Shown here piece by piece: positions 18,112 through 26,885 of a DNA stretch of 45,436 nucleotides. The stretch comes from an uncultured Blautia sp. (GTDB taxonomy: Bacteria > Bacillota > Clostridia > Lachnospirales > Lachnospiraceae). Below the pieces are notes generated by a model, which worked only from the letters and a program-made list of their open reading frames with translations, had not been told where the DNA came from and did no database searches. The DNA lies in assembly GCA_934394545.1 (NCBI GenBank), contig CAKRRG010000016.1, positions 1 through 45,436 on the forward strand, given 5' to 3'. Numbering within the stretch: position 1 is the stretch's first letter; every line of letters starts with the position of its first letter. Made by a program: the position numbers and the translations under genes.

Positions 18112-18695
18112 CAAGAGCAGCTACTGTAGAACGTAATACAAAAGAAACCCAGATTTCCTTGAAACTGAATCTTGACGGAACCGGAAAGAGCAGCTTAAAT
18201 ACCGGGGTAGGATTTTTTGACCATATGCTGGACGGCTTTAGCAGACACGGTCTTTTTGATCTGAGCGTGAAGGTAAAAGGAGACCTTCACGTAGATGATC
18301 ATCATACGATTGAAGACACCGGAATCGTTCTTGGCACTGCTATCAAAGAAGCTTTAGGCGATAAGAAGGGAATCCGGCGTTATGGAAGCTGCATTCTTCC
18401 CATGGATGAGTGTCTGGTGCTTTGCGCTGTTGATCTCGGGGGACGTCCGTATCTTTCTTTTGACGGTGAGTTTACCACTGAAAAAACAGGCGATATGTCC
18501 ACTGAGATGGTGAAGGAATTTTTCTACGCAATATCGTACACGGCGGCTATGAACCTGCATATAAAGGTTCTTACTCCCGGAAATAATCATCATATGGCAG
18601 AAGCCATGTTCAAAAGCTTTGCCAAGGCACTGGATATGGCAGTCACTTATGACCCACGTATTACAGATGTACTTTCAACCAAAGGAAGCATATAA
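18108..18695 (+). CDS. hisB: Imidazoleglycerol-phosphate dehydratase
   Basis: HisB removes water from imidazole glycerol phosphate to give imidazole acetol phosphate. 195 residues, the monofunctional form without the histidinol-phosphatase domain. The two Mn-binding motifs are [10 protein letters not shown] (about 63-72) and [18 protein letters not shown] (about 164-181); [16 protein letters not shown] is the N-terminal signature. It overlaps hisD by four bases and hisI starts two bases after its stop. Confidence 0.96.
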   Translation: MTRAATVERNTKETQISLKLNLDGTGKSSLNTGVGFFDHMLDGFSRHGLFDLSVKVKGDLHVDDHHTIEDTGIVLGTAIKEALGDKKGIRRYGSCILPMDECLVLCAVDLGGRPYLSFDGEFTTEKTGDMSTEMVKEFFYAISYTAAMNLHIKVLTPGNNHHMAEAMFKSFAKALDMAVTYDPRITDVLSTKGSI

Positions 18696-18697
18696 AA

Positions 18698-19042
18698 ATG
18701 GAAACAAGAGAATTAACAAGTAAACTATCCTGGTCTGATTTTAAGAAAAACAGTGATGGCATGATTCCTGTAATTGTACAGGATTATCAGACAAATGAGG
18801 TTCTGATGCTGGCATACATGAATGAAGAAGCTTATCTGACCACGCTGAAACTGGGAAAAATGACGTACTGGAGCCGCAGCAGGAATGAGCTCTGGACAAA
18901 AGGATTAACCTCCGGTCATGTCCAGTATGTGAAATCATTGACTATTGACTGTGATAATGATACAATTCTGGCGAAAGTAGAGCAGATAGGTGCCGCATGT
19001 CACACAGGAAACAGAACATGCTTTTTTACCTCGCTGCTCTGA
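18698..19042 (+). CDS. hisI: Phosphoribosyl-AMP cyclohydrolase
   Basis: HisI opens the adenine ring of phosphoribosyl-AMP, step three of histidine synthesis. 114 residues, cyclohydrolase domain only (no HisE part). Motifs are [31 protein letters not shown], the Mg/Zn site [11 protein letters not shown] and the Cys-containing [13 protein letters not shown]. It is the last gene of this cluster; hisE, hisA, hisF, hisH and hisC are not in the window and must lie elsewhere. Confidence 0.95.
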   Translation: METRELTSKLSWSDFKKNSDGMIPVIVQDYQTNEVLMLAYMNEEAYLTTLKLGKMTYWSRSRNELWTKGLTSGHVQYVKSLTIDCDNDTILAKVEQIGAACHTGNRTCFFTSLL

Positions 19043-19071
19043 ATAAGAATAGCCAAAGGTAAAATTATCAT

Positions 19072-20502
19072 ATGAAAAAAAAGGTAAGAAACAGATGTAT
19101 CAAGCTTTTACTGTTACTGGTGCTCCTGGCTGGCGCATATGGACTGTGGTGCCATTTTCTCACAGATAATGTGATCTGGAAGAAAATGAAGATAAACGGC
19201 ATTGCCATTCAGGGAATGACCAAAGAAGAGGCTGTGGATGCCATTTCCAGAGATTTTCAGGAAAAATACCAGGATGCAAGGATGACCGTCACACTGAATG
19301 ATAAGAAGTATGGAGTGTCAATCTATCCGGTACTTGGCCTGAATGTGGATTCCATTATAGAGAGTGCATATTCTTTGGGACACGGCTTCTGGTTAACCCA
19401 TGGAACAGATCGTATTAAGCTAATGAACAGTAAGACCAAAGATGAAATGATACAGATGCCGGAAGCCATCAATAAGGATGCACTGGACAAGCTTCTTGAC
19501 GATTCCGGTATTCGAAACGGTTCGACTACAGTTCAGACCTCTTGCAGGCTTACAGATACGGAACTTCTTATCACGAAGGGAAAAGCAGGAATCGGACCTG
19601 ATATGGAAGCTTTAAAAAATGATATTCTTGAGGCGATTTCTAGTGAAAATTACGAGGCTGTTATTGAATGTCCAACTACGGAACAGTCACCAGATGAATT
19701 GAATCTGGAAGCATACTACCAGGAGGTACATACAGAAGCCGCAAATGCTTCTCTGGGTGAAAATAATGAGATCATTCCCGCTATTACTGGAATTTCTTTT
19801 AATGTGAAAACAGCAGCAAAAAAGCTGAAAAAGGCCAAAGAGGGAGAGACTATCACAATTCCTCTTGAGATTACCTTACCTGAAGTTTCTACGGAAGAGA
19901 TCGAAGCTCTTCCATATCTGGATCTTCTTGGTACGTATACAACTTATGGCGGTGGAACCGAAAATCGTATTGCCAATCTAAAGCTTGCTGTAGAGGCCTG
20001 TAACGGAGTAGAACTGGAGCCAGGGCAGATTTTCTCCTATAATGATACCTTAGGTCCACGCACGGAAGAACGTGGCTATAAAGAAGCAACGGTAATTGTA
20101 GGTGGGGAGCATGCACAGGATATTGGTGGAGGAATCTGCCAGATTTCTACCACACTTTTTATGGCATGTCTGCAATCAGATCTTACGATCGTGGAACGTC
20201 ATAACCATGCGGCACGCATTGATTATGTGGAGGACGGACTGGATGCAGCAGTTGTATGGGGAGGACAGGATTTCCGTTTCCAAAACAGCACAGCCTATCC
20301 GATCAAAATCACAGCTTCCTATGATGAAAGGGAAGAAGCGGTAACCGTATCTGTTTATGGCACCAAAACCGACAACAATACTGTGAAAATCACAACCGAG
20401 TATTCCGACCCTGATACCTGCAGAACCTACCGAAGTGTTTATGATGAGAATGGAACGCTTCTTCGCACGGACGAAGTGGGCTACAGCAAATACAAGCAAT
20501 AA
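19072..20502 (+). CDS. VanW family cell-wall-associated protein
   Basis: 476 residues. Residues about 9-28 are a membrane anchor or signal (LLLLLVLLAGAYGLWC). Residues about 45-270 contain two putative peptidoglycan-binding domains with the recurrent GITKEEA-type motif (here QGMTKEEAVDAISRDF). The C-terminal VanW domain has ILTYNDTLG-like sequence (EPGQIFSYNDTLGPRTEERG) and GGGICQISTTLFMACLQSDL, followed by a beta-rich tail. VanW occurs in some glycopeptide-resistance clusters and widely in Clostridia without any link to resistance; its function is unknown. It lies 29 bases after hisI without a clear own promoter. A short hairpin (20501-20518) without T-run follows. Confidence 0.85.
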   Translation: MKKKVRNRCIKLLLLLVLLAGAYGLWCHFLTDNVIWKKMKINGIAIQGMTKEEAVDAISRDFQEKYQDARMTVTLNDKKYGVSIYPVLGLNVDSIIESAYSLGHGFWLTHGTDRIKLMNSKTKDEMIQMPEAINKDALDKLLDDSGIRNGSTTVQTSCRLTDTELLITKGKAGIGPDMEALKNDILEAISSENYEAVIECPTTEQSPDELNLEAYYQEVHTEAANASLGENNEIIPAITGISFNVKTAAKKLKKAKEGETITIPLEITLPEVSTEEIEALPYLDLLGTYTTYGGGTENRIANLKLAVEACNGVELEPGQIFSYNDTLGPRTEERGYKEATVIVGGEHAQDIGGGICQISTTLFMACLQSDLTIVERHNHAARIDYVEDGLDAAVVWGGQDFRFQNSTAYPIKITASYDEREEAVTVSVYGTKTDNNTVKITTEYSDPDTCRTYRSVYDENGTLLRTDEVGYSKYKQ

Positions 20503-20523
20503 CAGTTTCCCTGTTATCCTCTA

Positions 20524-20552
20524 TTGATTTCGACAAATCAGTCTGCTATAAT
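20524..20552 (+). promoter_or_regulatory. Promoter of the B12-controlled operon
   Basis: TTGATT (20524-20529), 17 bases, TATAAT (20547-20552), immediately before the cobalamin riboswitch. Confidence 0.8.
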
Positions 20553-20577
20553 GAGTTGAATTGAATAAATCCGTTTT

Positions 20578-20740
20578 CAGTGCCTTTGCAGAGGGTTCTG
20601 CAGGCTAAGAGGGAATCAGGTGAAAGACCTGAACGATCCGGTCACTGTAAGCAGAGAAGAAATTCCAGAGCGCCATTGGTAGAGAATATTGAGAAGGCGG
20701 GATTTCGTATTGAACTGTGAGTCAGGAAACCTGCTGAATT
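20578..20740 (+). promoter_or_regulatory. Cobalamin (B12) riboswitch aptamer
   Basis: The aptamer shows the class's conserved blocks in order: AAGAGGGAATCAGGTG (20607-20622), the paired GACCTGAACGATCCGG stretch, GTCACTGTAAGCAG (20641-20654), the variant GCCATTGG box (20672-20679), and the 3' B12-box end GTGAGTCAGGAAACCTGC (20717-20734). Cobalamin riboswitches bind adenosyl- or aquocobalamin and usually turn off uptake or synthesis genes when B12 is plentiful. A likely P13 arm follows at about 20745-20782. With the terminator at 20814-20847 it should act by transcription termination. Subclass was not determined. Confidence 0.92.
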
Positions 20741-20813
20741 CGTTAATGAAAGCTTCCGAGGAAAGTACTTCATTCTCATTAATATATCTGACTGTAGAAT
20801 ATATTGAACTTTT

Positions 20814-20847
20814 AGTGCCTGTTTTCATATTGGAAGCAGGCACTTTT
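20814..20847 (+). terminator. Riboswitch-linked intrinsic terminator
   Basis: AGTGCCTG (20814-20821) pairs with CAGGCACT (20837-20844), followed by TTT. It lies between the B12 aptamer and the first gene, so it is the probable expression platform. AATATAT (20780-20786) and ATATATT (20799-20805) form a smaller upstream hairpin. Confidence 0.7.
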
Positions 20848-20925
20848 AAATAAGCTCTTTTACCCAGGAGCAATTTGGGGTTTATTCAGAAAATCATTAA
20901 TATCAGGAAGAATCGAGGGAAAAAA

Positions 20926-23421
20926 ATGAAAAGAAATTCAAAACGTTTTCTTGCACTGTTCCTCTCTGTGGCAATGACCATCACTCCGGCCGTATTTGCA
21001 CAGGCAGAAGAAGAAACCATGATGCAGATATCTGCGTCACCGGAAGAGGAAGCAAACACAGAAACAGCAGTTGTTACAGAAATTCCAGCGAAAGAAAATA
21101 CAGAATCCACACCAGATACAACACTGGTTCCGGAAGAAACACCGGCACCAGAGGAAACACCGGCACCAGAAGAAACACCTTCCGTACAGCTGACACCTTC
21201 ACCAGTGCAGTTACCTGAGGCTGAGCAGCCAGCCCAGATCACACCAGAGATAACAGAGACTGCAAAAGCTGAAGAAGTAACAGAAAAAACAGATGCAGTA
21301 GTAACAGGCAAAACTGACGAGACTACTTCAACAGAAGTGAAACCAGATGGCAGTGATATCACAGTTGACAAGCCAGATGGAAGCGGTCAGTTTGGTATGT
21401 TCCGTTTTTCAAGTACGTCTGTTAAGCAGGATGGAGATAAGACGATCGTCACACTGGTAAGCTTAAAGAACCATTACGATGCCATCTATCTTGGAAGTGT
21501 GGAAGATGCCCAGAATGATCCTGAAAATGTTTGCGTAGGAGTTCCAACAGGAGAGGGTTATACCTTTGAATTTGCAGTTCCTGCCAGCGAGAATGACCAG
21601 ACCTTCCAGATCGCAGTACGCAAACAGAAAGACGGAACCTGGTACAAATATTCCCAGGGCGGCGAATTTACCATTACAATTCCCGGAATCAAAACAGCTG
21701 ACCAGCCACAGCCTACAGAAGCACCTGCAGCAACCCCGACACCAGCTCCCACAGCTTCCCCGGCACCAACTGCTGCTCCTTCTGAAGGAATCTGTGACAG
21801 TGGGATTTATAACGTAACAGTAAATTCAAGTGCATCTATGTTCCGTGTTGTTGGTTGTGTTCTTACCTCCAAAAACGGAAAGATGACTGCAGTTCTTACT
21901 TTAAGTGGAACAGGCTATGATTATCTGTTCCTTGGAACCAAGGAAGAAGCTGCCGCAGCTGACTCCTCCACATGGATACCATATGTGGTAGATGCATCTA
22001 ACGGCAAATATACATACGAGATTCCTGTTGAAGCCCTGGACAAAGGTTTTTCTGTAGCTGCATTTTCTCATAAGAATCAGATCTGGTATGACCGAACTTT
22101 AACATTCCAATCTGAAACCTTAAATAAAATAGGAGATGTGCAGGATGATCCCATTACACCGGATACAACTCCTGCACCAGAAGAAACACCCACACCGGCA
22201 CCAGGTACAGATGCAGATGTAACGACTCCATCTGCAACACCAACTCCTACTCCGGTCATAACCACGGAACCAACCAAGACACCAACTCCTACTCCGAAGC
22301 CGGATAAAAAACCGGACAAAAAGCCAGAGAAGGAATCCAAATATGAATCTGATCTTAGCGGTGGAACAGCTTCTGTAAATAGTTCTACCACACTGGCAGA
22401 CGGAACATATGCACCAGATAGCTTTTCCTGGTCAGGCGGAACCGGAAAGGTAAGCATCTCCTGCAGTAAGGTCACAGTTACCGGCGGACAGGCATTTGCC
22501 ACCATTATATTCAGCAGTGAGTATTACGGATATGTGAAGGCAAATGGAAATAAATATTATGGAGCATGCGGCGGTGGAACCTCTACATTTACTATTCCGG
22601 TAGCCCTGAACCAGAATAATACCATTATCGGTATGACAACAAGAATGTCCCAGGCCCATGAGATCAATTATACAATTTACATTGCATTAAAAGGTGCCAA
22701 CGATACTAAGAAAACCGATAAGGACAACCCGGCAAATGATAACAGCATGCTGTCGACAGGCAACAAAAAATTGGATGATGCTGCTCCTGAAATCACAGGA
22801 CTTGAGTATAAGGATGAGACTACACTTGAGCATGCCAGATATTTCAAGCTTTACCACTATGCAAAGGGCATTACCCTTCTTGAAATTGACATGACTGCTG
22901 ATACAGCCAGAAAAGCTGAATCTGTGGACTCTGCAAAGACTTCTGAGGATGCTGAGGATTCCCAGGAAGCAATCAGCCAAGAGCAGCTTTATATGGGCAA
23001 TGTTGTAAAATATCTGATCGTACCTGATGGTGCTGTGATTCCTGCAGGCCTTGACAAGGATGTCATTGTGATCAACCAGCCTGTTGAATCTGTTTATGCC
23101 GCTTCCGTGGATGCCCTTAACATTCTGGACAAGCTTGAGCTCACCGATAAAATCACCAGCCGTGGAACCTCTGAGGATACCGATTATAAAACTCTCGTAA
23201 AAACAAAATGTGGACTTGCAATCCTTTCCTCTGATGTTCTTCCCACAGAAGGGTCAGAAGTGGAAGAGAAGGAGAATTTATTGAAGGATGCGGCCGAGAA
23301 ATACTCCACTCTGAAAATTCCGTTTATTGTAGACCGCTCTTCCGATGAAAAGAGTGAAGAAGCCAGAGAAGAATGGGAAAAAGCATACGAAGCAATTTTT
23401 GTAACCAACGAAGAGGAATAA
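20926..23421 (+). CDS. Secreted multidomain protein: three related beta domains plus the N-terminal part of a binding protein
   Basis: The 831-residue product starts at ATG 20926 after GAGGG; an upstream TTG at 20875 is less likely because it would precede the signal peptide by 17 residues. Signal peptide 1 to about 27 (FLALFLSVAMTITPAVFAQA). Pro/Thr/Glu linker with PEETPA repeats to about 150. Three homologous beta-rich domains lie at about 155-255, 289-396 and 479-588, each with an aromatic turn (HYDAIYLG, GYDYLFLG, YYGYVKANG) and a later strand (FAVP, YEIPV, FTIPV). They resemble NEAT-like domains seen with iron or haem transporters. The C-terminal part (about 619-831) aligns with the N-terminal part of the binding protein encoded next but has no C-lobe. 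There is no LPxTG or C-terminal anchor. Riboswitch control suggests corrinoid capture (inference). Confidence 0.75.
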   Translation: MKRNSKRFLALFLSVAMTITPAVFAQAEEETMMQISASPEEEANTETAVVTEIPAKENTESTPDTTLVPEETPAPEETPAPEETPSVQLTPSPVQLPEAEQPAQITPEITETAKAEEVTEKTDAVVTGKTDETTSTEVKPDGSDITVDKPDGSGQFGMFRFSSTSVKQDGDKTIVTLVSLKNHYDAIYLGSVEDAQNDPENVCVGVPTGEGYTFEFAVPASENDQTFQIAVRKQKDGTWYKYSQGGEFTITIPGIKTADQPQPTEAPAATPTPAPTASPAPTAAPSEGICDSGIYNVTVNSSASMFRVVGCVLTSKNGKMTAVLTLSGTGYDYLFLGTKEEAAAADSSTWIPYVVDASNGKYTYEIPVEALDKGFSVAAFSHKNQIWYDRTLTFQSETLNKIGDVQDDPITPDTTPAPEETPTPAPGTDADVTTPSATPTPTPVITTEPTKTPTPTPKPDKKPDKKPEKESKYESDLSGGTASVNSSTTLADGTYAPDSFSWSGGTGKVSISCSKVTVTGGQAFATIIFSSEYYGYVKANGNKYYGACGGGTSTFTIPVALNQNNTIIGMTTRMSQAHEINYTIYIALKGANDTKKTDKDNPANDNSMLSTGNKKLDDAAPEITGLEYKDETTLEHARYFKLYHYAKGITLLEIDMTADTARKAESVDSAKTSEDAEDSQEAISQEQLYMGNVVKYLIVPDGAVIPAGLDKDVIVINQPVESVYAASVDALNILDKLELTDKITSRGTSEDTDYKTLVKTKCGLAILSSDVLPTEGSEVEEKENLLKDAAEKYSTLKIPFIVDRSSDEKSEEAREEWEKAYEAIFVTNEEE

Positions 23422-23438
23422 TTACAGGAGAATACGAA

Positions 23439-24602
23439 ATGTACAATAATAAGGTGAAATATAAGATACTTAGTTTTTTTACAGCCGCTATCATGATGTT
23501 CACCACCATTACTCCGGTATGGGCAGAAGAAGGTGCAGATACCACAGAAGCTTCCGCTCCTGAAATTGAAGGTCTGACCTATGAATCCTCTATGGATCTG
23601 TCCTTTGCCGAATGCTTTGATGTTTATTATTATAAGGATGGTTATAAGCTTCTTGATGTCCACGATAATGCCAGATATCTGGTCGTTCCTGAGGGAAAAG
23701 AAGCTCCTGAAGGACTGGATGATGATATTCAGGTATTGCAGCAGCCCCTTGACACCATTTATATGGCAGCGACTTCTCCAATGGCATTGTTTGATGCCAT
23801 TGGAAGTGTGGATTCGATTAAACTATCCGGTCTGGATGCTTCTGGCTGGTATATTCAGGCTGCTGCAGATGCGATCAACAATGGGGATATGGCCTATGCA
23901 GGAAAATATGACGAACCGGATTATGAGCTTTTGGTAGGGGAAGATTGTGATCTTGCAATTGAATCAACCATGATCCTTCATGCCCCAAAGGTGCAGGAAA
24001 TGATCGAGACACTGGGAATTCCAGTTTTTGTTGATCGTTCCAGCTATGAGAGTCAGCCCCTTGGACGTACAGAGTGGATCAGGCTTTACGGCGCTATGAT
24101 GAATAAGGAGGATGAGGCAGAAGCCTTCTTCCGTAAACAGGCTCAGATCATCGAGAAATTAAAGGATTTCCCGAACACAGAGAAGACCGTTGCTTTCTTC
24201 TATATCAATACCAGTGGTTCTCCGGTGGTCCGTAACCCGAAAGATTATATTTCCAGCATGATCGAGGTTGCCGGTGGAAGAAATGCTTTTGCAGATCTGC
24301 AGGATGACAGCGGAAAAACATCGGTATCCATTACCATGGAAGAATTCTACAATACAGCAGTAGATGCAGATTATCTTATCTACAATACCAGTATTGATGC
24401 TACCGTGGACAGTCTGGATGACCTTCTTGCGAAGGACAGTCTGATGGCAGATTTCAAGGCAGTAAAAGAAGGAAATGTATGGGTAACAGATGATTCCATG
24501 TATCAGCATACAGACACCATTGGAGAACTGATCAACGATTTCAATCTGATGTTAACAGACGGAAGCGAAGAAGATATGACATTCCTTCATAAATTAAGCT
24601 GA
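23439..24602 (+). CDS. Substrate-binding protein of the B12-regulated ABC transporter
   Basis: 387 residues; ATG 23439 is chosen because CAGGAG lies eight bases before it and a signal peptide follows (ILSFFTAAIMMFTTITPVWA). No cysteine is present near the cleavage site, so no lipobox, unlike most Gram-positive binding proteins. The body is a two-lobe class III (BtuF/FhuD-like) fold: first lobe about 40-210, with RYLVVPEG, DCDLAIESTMILHAP and IPVFVDRSS; second lobe with KTVAFFYINTSG, MIEVAGGRNAF and DADYLIYNTSID. The ligand is probably cobalamin or another corrinoid, inferred from the riboswitch and from family; haem or a siderophore is possible. It is 17 bases after the previous gene and 47 before the permease. 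Confidence 0.85.
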   Translation: MYNNKVKYKILSFFTAAIMMFTTITPVWAEEGADTTEASAPEIEGLTYESSMDLSFAECFDVYYYKDGYKLLDVHDNARYLVVPEGKEAPEGLDDDIQVLQQPLDTIYMAATSPMALFDAIGSVDSIKLSGLDASGWYIQAAADAINNGDMAYAGKYDEPDYELLVGEDCDLAIESTMILHAPKVQEMIETLGIPVFVDRSSYESQPLGRTEWIRLYGAMMNKEDEAEAFFRKQAQIIEKLKDFPNTEKTVAFFYINTSGSPVVRNPKDYISSMIEVAGGRNAFADLQDDSGKTSVSITMEEFYNTAVDADYLIYNTSIDATVDSLDDLLAKDSLMADFKAVKEGNVWVTDDSMYQHTDTIGELINDFNLMLTDGSEEDMTFLHKLS

Positions 24603-24649
24603 TGTGTGGTCTGTTTTCACTGGATCTAAGAAAAATGGAGTAAAATAAG

Positions 24650-25702
24650 ATGAACAAACAATCCCATGGAACAAGCTTCCATATGGAGAATTTCAGAAGA
24701 AGATCCCGTTACGCAGTGGTTTTTATTTTACTGCTCCTGGCGTTTGGCCTGATTACGGTTCTTAACATCAACACGGGAAATGTAAATATTTCTCTGTCAG
24801 AAATCGTGGATATTCTGTTAAAAAGGGTCACAGATTCCAAGGAATACAGCATCATCTGGAAAATCCGCCTGCCGCGTATCCTGATGGCTGCCATTCTTGG
24901 CGGAGCTTTATCTCTGTCAGGATTTCTGCTTCAGACCTTTTTCGAAAATCCAATCGCAGGACCTTTTGTACTTGGTATTTCATCCGGTGCCAAAATGGTA
25001 GTTGCCCTTACCATGATTTATTATCTTGGAAGAGCAGTAAATGTAACCTCTTACACTTTGATCATTGCAGCGTTTATCGGTTCTTTGATTTCCATTGGCT
25101 TTATTCTTCTGATTTCCAAAAGAATAAAGCACATGGCAACCCTTCTGGTTGCCGGAATCATGATCGGTTATATTTGTTCTGCAGTAACAGACTTCGTAGT
25201 AACCTTTGCAGATGACTCCGATATCGTAAACCTTCATGGCTGGTCCCAGGGAAGTTTCTCAGGTATGAGCTGGAGCAATGTTTATATTTCCTGCATTGTT
25301 GTAGGCGTCACTCTGATCCTTACCTTCCTTTTATCAAAGCCCATTGGCGCTTATCAGCTTGGAGAAGCTTATGCACAGAGTATGGGGGTAAATATAAGAT
25401 TTTTCCGTGTTGCGCTGATTTTGCTTTCCAGTATTTTATCTGCAACAGTCACTGCTTTTGCAGGTCCCATTTCCTTTGTGGGAATTGCAGTTCCATTTCT
25501 TATGAAGAGAAGCTTTAATACCTCAAGGCCCTTGATCATTATTCCCGGAACCTTCCTTGGTGGTGCTGTTTTCTGTATGATGTGTGACTTGATTGCCAGA
25601 ATGGCATTCGCTCCTCTGGAACTGAATATCAGTACGGTTACCTCCATCTTTGGAGCACCGGTAGTAATTTTCATGATGTTACGAAAGAAGAGAGGGAACT
25701 GA
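24650..25702 (+). CDS. FecCD/BtuC family ABC transporter permease
   Basis: 350 residues with about ten membrane helices. Signature stretches are IWKIRLPRILMAAILGGALSLSG-like sequence (RLPRILMAAILGGALS), LQTFFENPIAGPFVLGISSGA and ITAFAGPISFVGIAVPFLMKR-like sequence (AFAGPISFVGIAVPF), which is the family's coupling-helix region. It forms the membrane channel, normally a homodimer, for B12 or iron-chelate import with the binding protein upstream and the ATPase downstream. GGAG lies ten bases before the ATG. The ATPase gene starts two bases after its stop. Confidence 0.93.
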   Translation: MNKQSHGTSFHMENFRRRSRYAVVFILLLLAFGLITVLNINTGNVNISLSEIVDILLKRVTDSKEYSIIWKIRLPRILMAAILGGALSLSGFLLQTFFENPIAGPFVLGISSGAKMVVALTMIYYLGRAVNVTSYTLIIAAFIGSLISIGFILLISKRIKHMATLLVAGIMIGYICSAVTDFVVTFADDSDIVNLHGWSQGSFSGMSWSNVYISCIVVGVTLILTFLLSKPIGAYQLGEAYAQSMGVNIRFFRVALILLSSILSATVTAFAGPISFVGIAVPFLMKRSFNTSRPLIIIPGTFLGGAVFCMMCDLIARMAFAPLELNISTVTSIFGAPVVIFMMLRKKRGN

Positions 25703-25704
25703 TA

Positions 25705-26799
25705 ATGGATCATTATTATTTTCACATGGATAACCTTGCCGTAGGGTATAATCGAAAGGCCCTTATCCATGATATCTGTATTGGAATCGAAAAAGGCGAA
25801 ATCGTAACCTTGATCGGCCCCAATGGTTCAGGGAAATCCACCATTCTGAAAAGTATTACCAGACAGCTGCAGATCATTGGGGGAAAGGTATATTTCGACA
25901 ATCAGAATCTGACTTCTTTTTCCTTTAAAGATCTTTCTACACGCATGGCAGTGGTTCTGACCGAACGAATGAAGCCAGAACTTATGACCTGCCATGATAT
26001 TGTGGCGACCGGCCGTTATCCGTATACCGGAAGACTGGGGATCCTTACAAGAGAAGACGAAGAAAAAGTAGAGGAAGCCATGAAGGCTGTACATGCAGAG
26101 TCTCTTGGAAGTCGGGATTTCAATAATATCAGTGATGGACAACGTCAGAGGGTTCTACTGGCACGTGCTATCTGCCAGGAACCGGATATTATTATTCTGG
26201 ACGAGCCAACCTCTTTCCTGGATATAAAACACAAACTGGATTTATTGTCTATACTCCGTGATATGGCAAAGAAAAAACAGATCACAGTTATCATGTCCCT
26301 TCATGAAATTGATCTGGCACAGAAAATTGCGGATAAAATCATCTGTGTAAAAGGAGATACCATTTCCCATTTTGGCAAGCCGGAGGATATTTTTGAAGAA
26401 AACATGATCCGGGAGCTTTATGATATTAATAACGGATTTTTTGATCCATTGTTTGGAAGTATTGAGCTTCCTAAACCAGAGGGAGAAGCCAAGACCTTTG
26501 TAATCTGTGGGAACGGAACCGGTATTCCTGTATTTCGAAGACTGCAGAAGGAGCATACGCCGTTTATTGCAGGTATCTTATATACCAATGATGTGGATTA
26601 TCGTTTGGCAAGACTGTTGGCTTCACAAGTGATCACAGAGGAACCCTTTATGGAAATCAGTGAGGAAACTTACCAGAAGGCTCTTAAAGCCATGAAAAGC
26701 TGTGAAAGGGTAATATGTACCGGCGTCCCGATCGGAAACTGTAACAAACGATTAGGTAAGCTCATACAGGAAGCAGAAAAATACATTTCTGATAAATAA
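25705..26799 (+). CDS. ABC transporter ATPase with extra C-terminal domain
   Basis: 364 residues, about 100 longer than a plain BtuD/FecE ATPase. Walker A is GPNGSGKST (about 38-46), signature ISDGQRQRVLLARAI (LSGGQ replaced by ISDGQ), Walker B IIILDEPTSFLD, and the H-loop MSLHEID. The Q-loop reads VVLTERMKPE, with Glu where Gln is usual (LPQ). The ATPase ends near 250. Residues about 262-364 form another domain, starting TFVICGNGTGIPVFRRL, with VDYRLARLLASQVITEEPF and CERVICTGVPIGNCN; it looks like a small alpha/beta nucleotide- or cofactor-binding fold, function unknown. It powers the importer from the cytosolic side. Confidence 0.9.
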   Translation: MDHYYFHMDNLAVGYNRKALIHDICIGIEKGEIVTLIGPNGSGKSTILKSITRQLQIIGGKVYFDNQNLTSFSFKDLSTRMAVVLTERMKPELMTCHDIVATGRYPYTGRLGILTREDEEKVEEAMKAVHAESLGSRDFNNISDGQRQRVLLARAICQEPDIIILDEPTSFLDIKHKLDLLSILRDMAKKKQITVIMSLHEIDLAQKIADKIICVKGDTISHFGKPEDIFEENMIRELYDINNGFFDPLFGSIELPKPEGEAKTFVICGNGTGIPVFRRLQKEHTPFIAGILYTNDVDYRLARLLASQVITEEPFMEISEETYQKALKAMKSCERVICTGVPIGNCNKRLGKLIQEAEKYISDK

Positions 26800-26815
26800 A
26801 AACAAAATCTTAAGG

Positions 26816-26843
26816 CGCAGTTTCTTTACAGAAACTGCGTTTT
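26816..26843 (+). terminator. Terminator of the B12 uptake operon
   Basis: CGCAGTTTC (26816-26824) pairs with GAAACTGCG (26831-26839), followed by TTTT. Confidence 0.88.
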
Positions 26844-26885
26844 ACGTTATACTGAGTTTATCGAAAAAAGGAGATTTTGTAACTT

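Noticed and set aside
19072..20502. VanW gene as sign of glycopeptide resistance
   Set aside because: No vanH/A/X, vanS/R or ligase gene is near; VanW-domain proteins are widespread in Clostridia without resistance.
20616..20873. Reverse-strand ORF over the B12 riboswitch
   Set aside because: The bases are explained by the aptamer and terminator; the encoded peptide is unremarkable.
21121..21190. Tandem repeat considered as a CRISPR or minisatellite
   Set aside because: It encodes PEETPA repeats in the linker of a secreted protein; there are no unique spacers.
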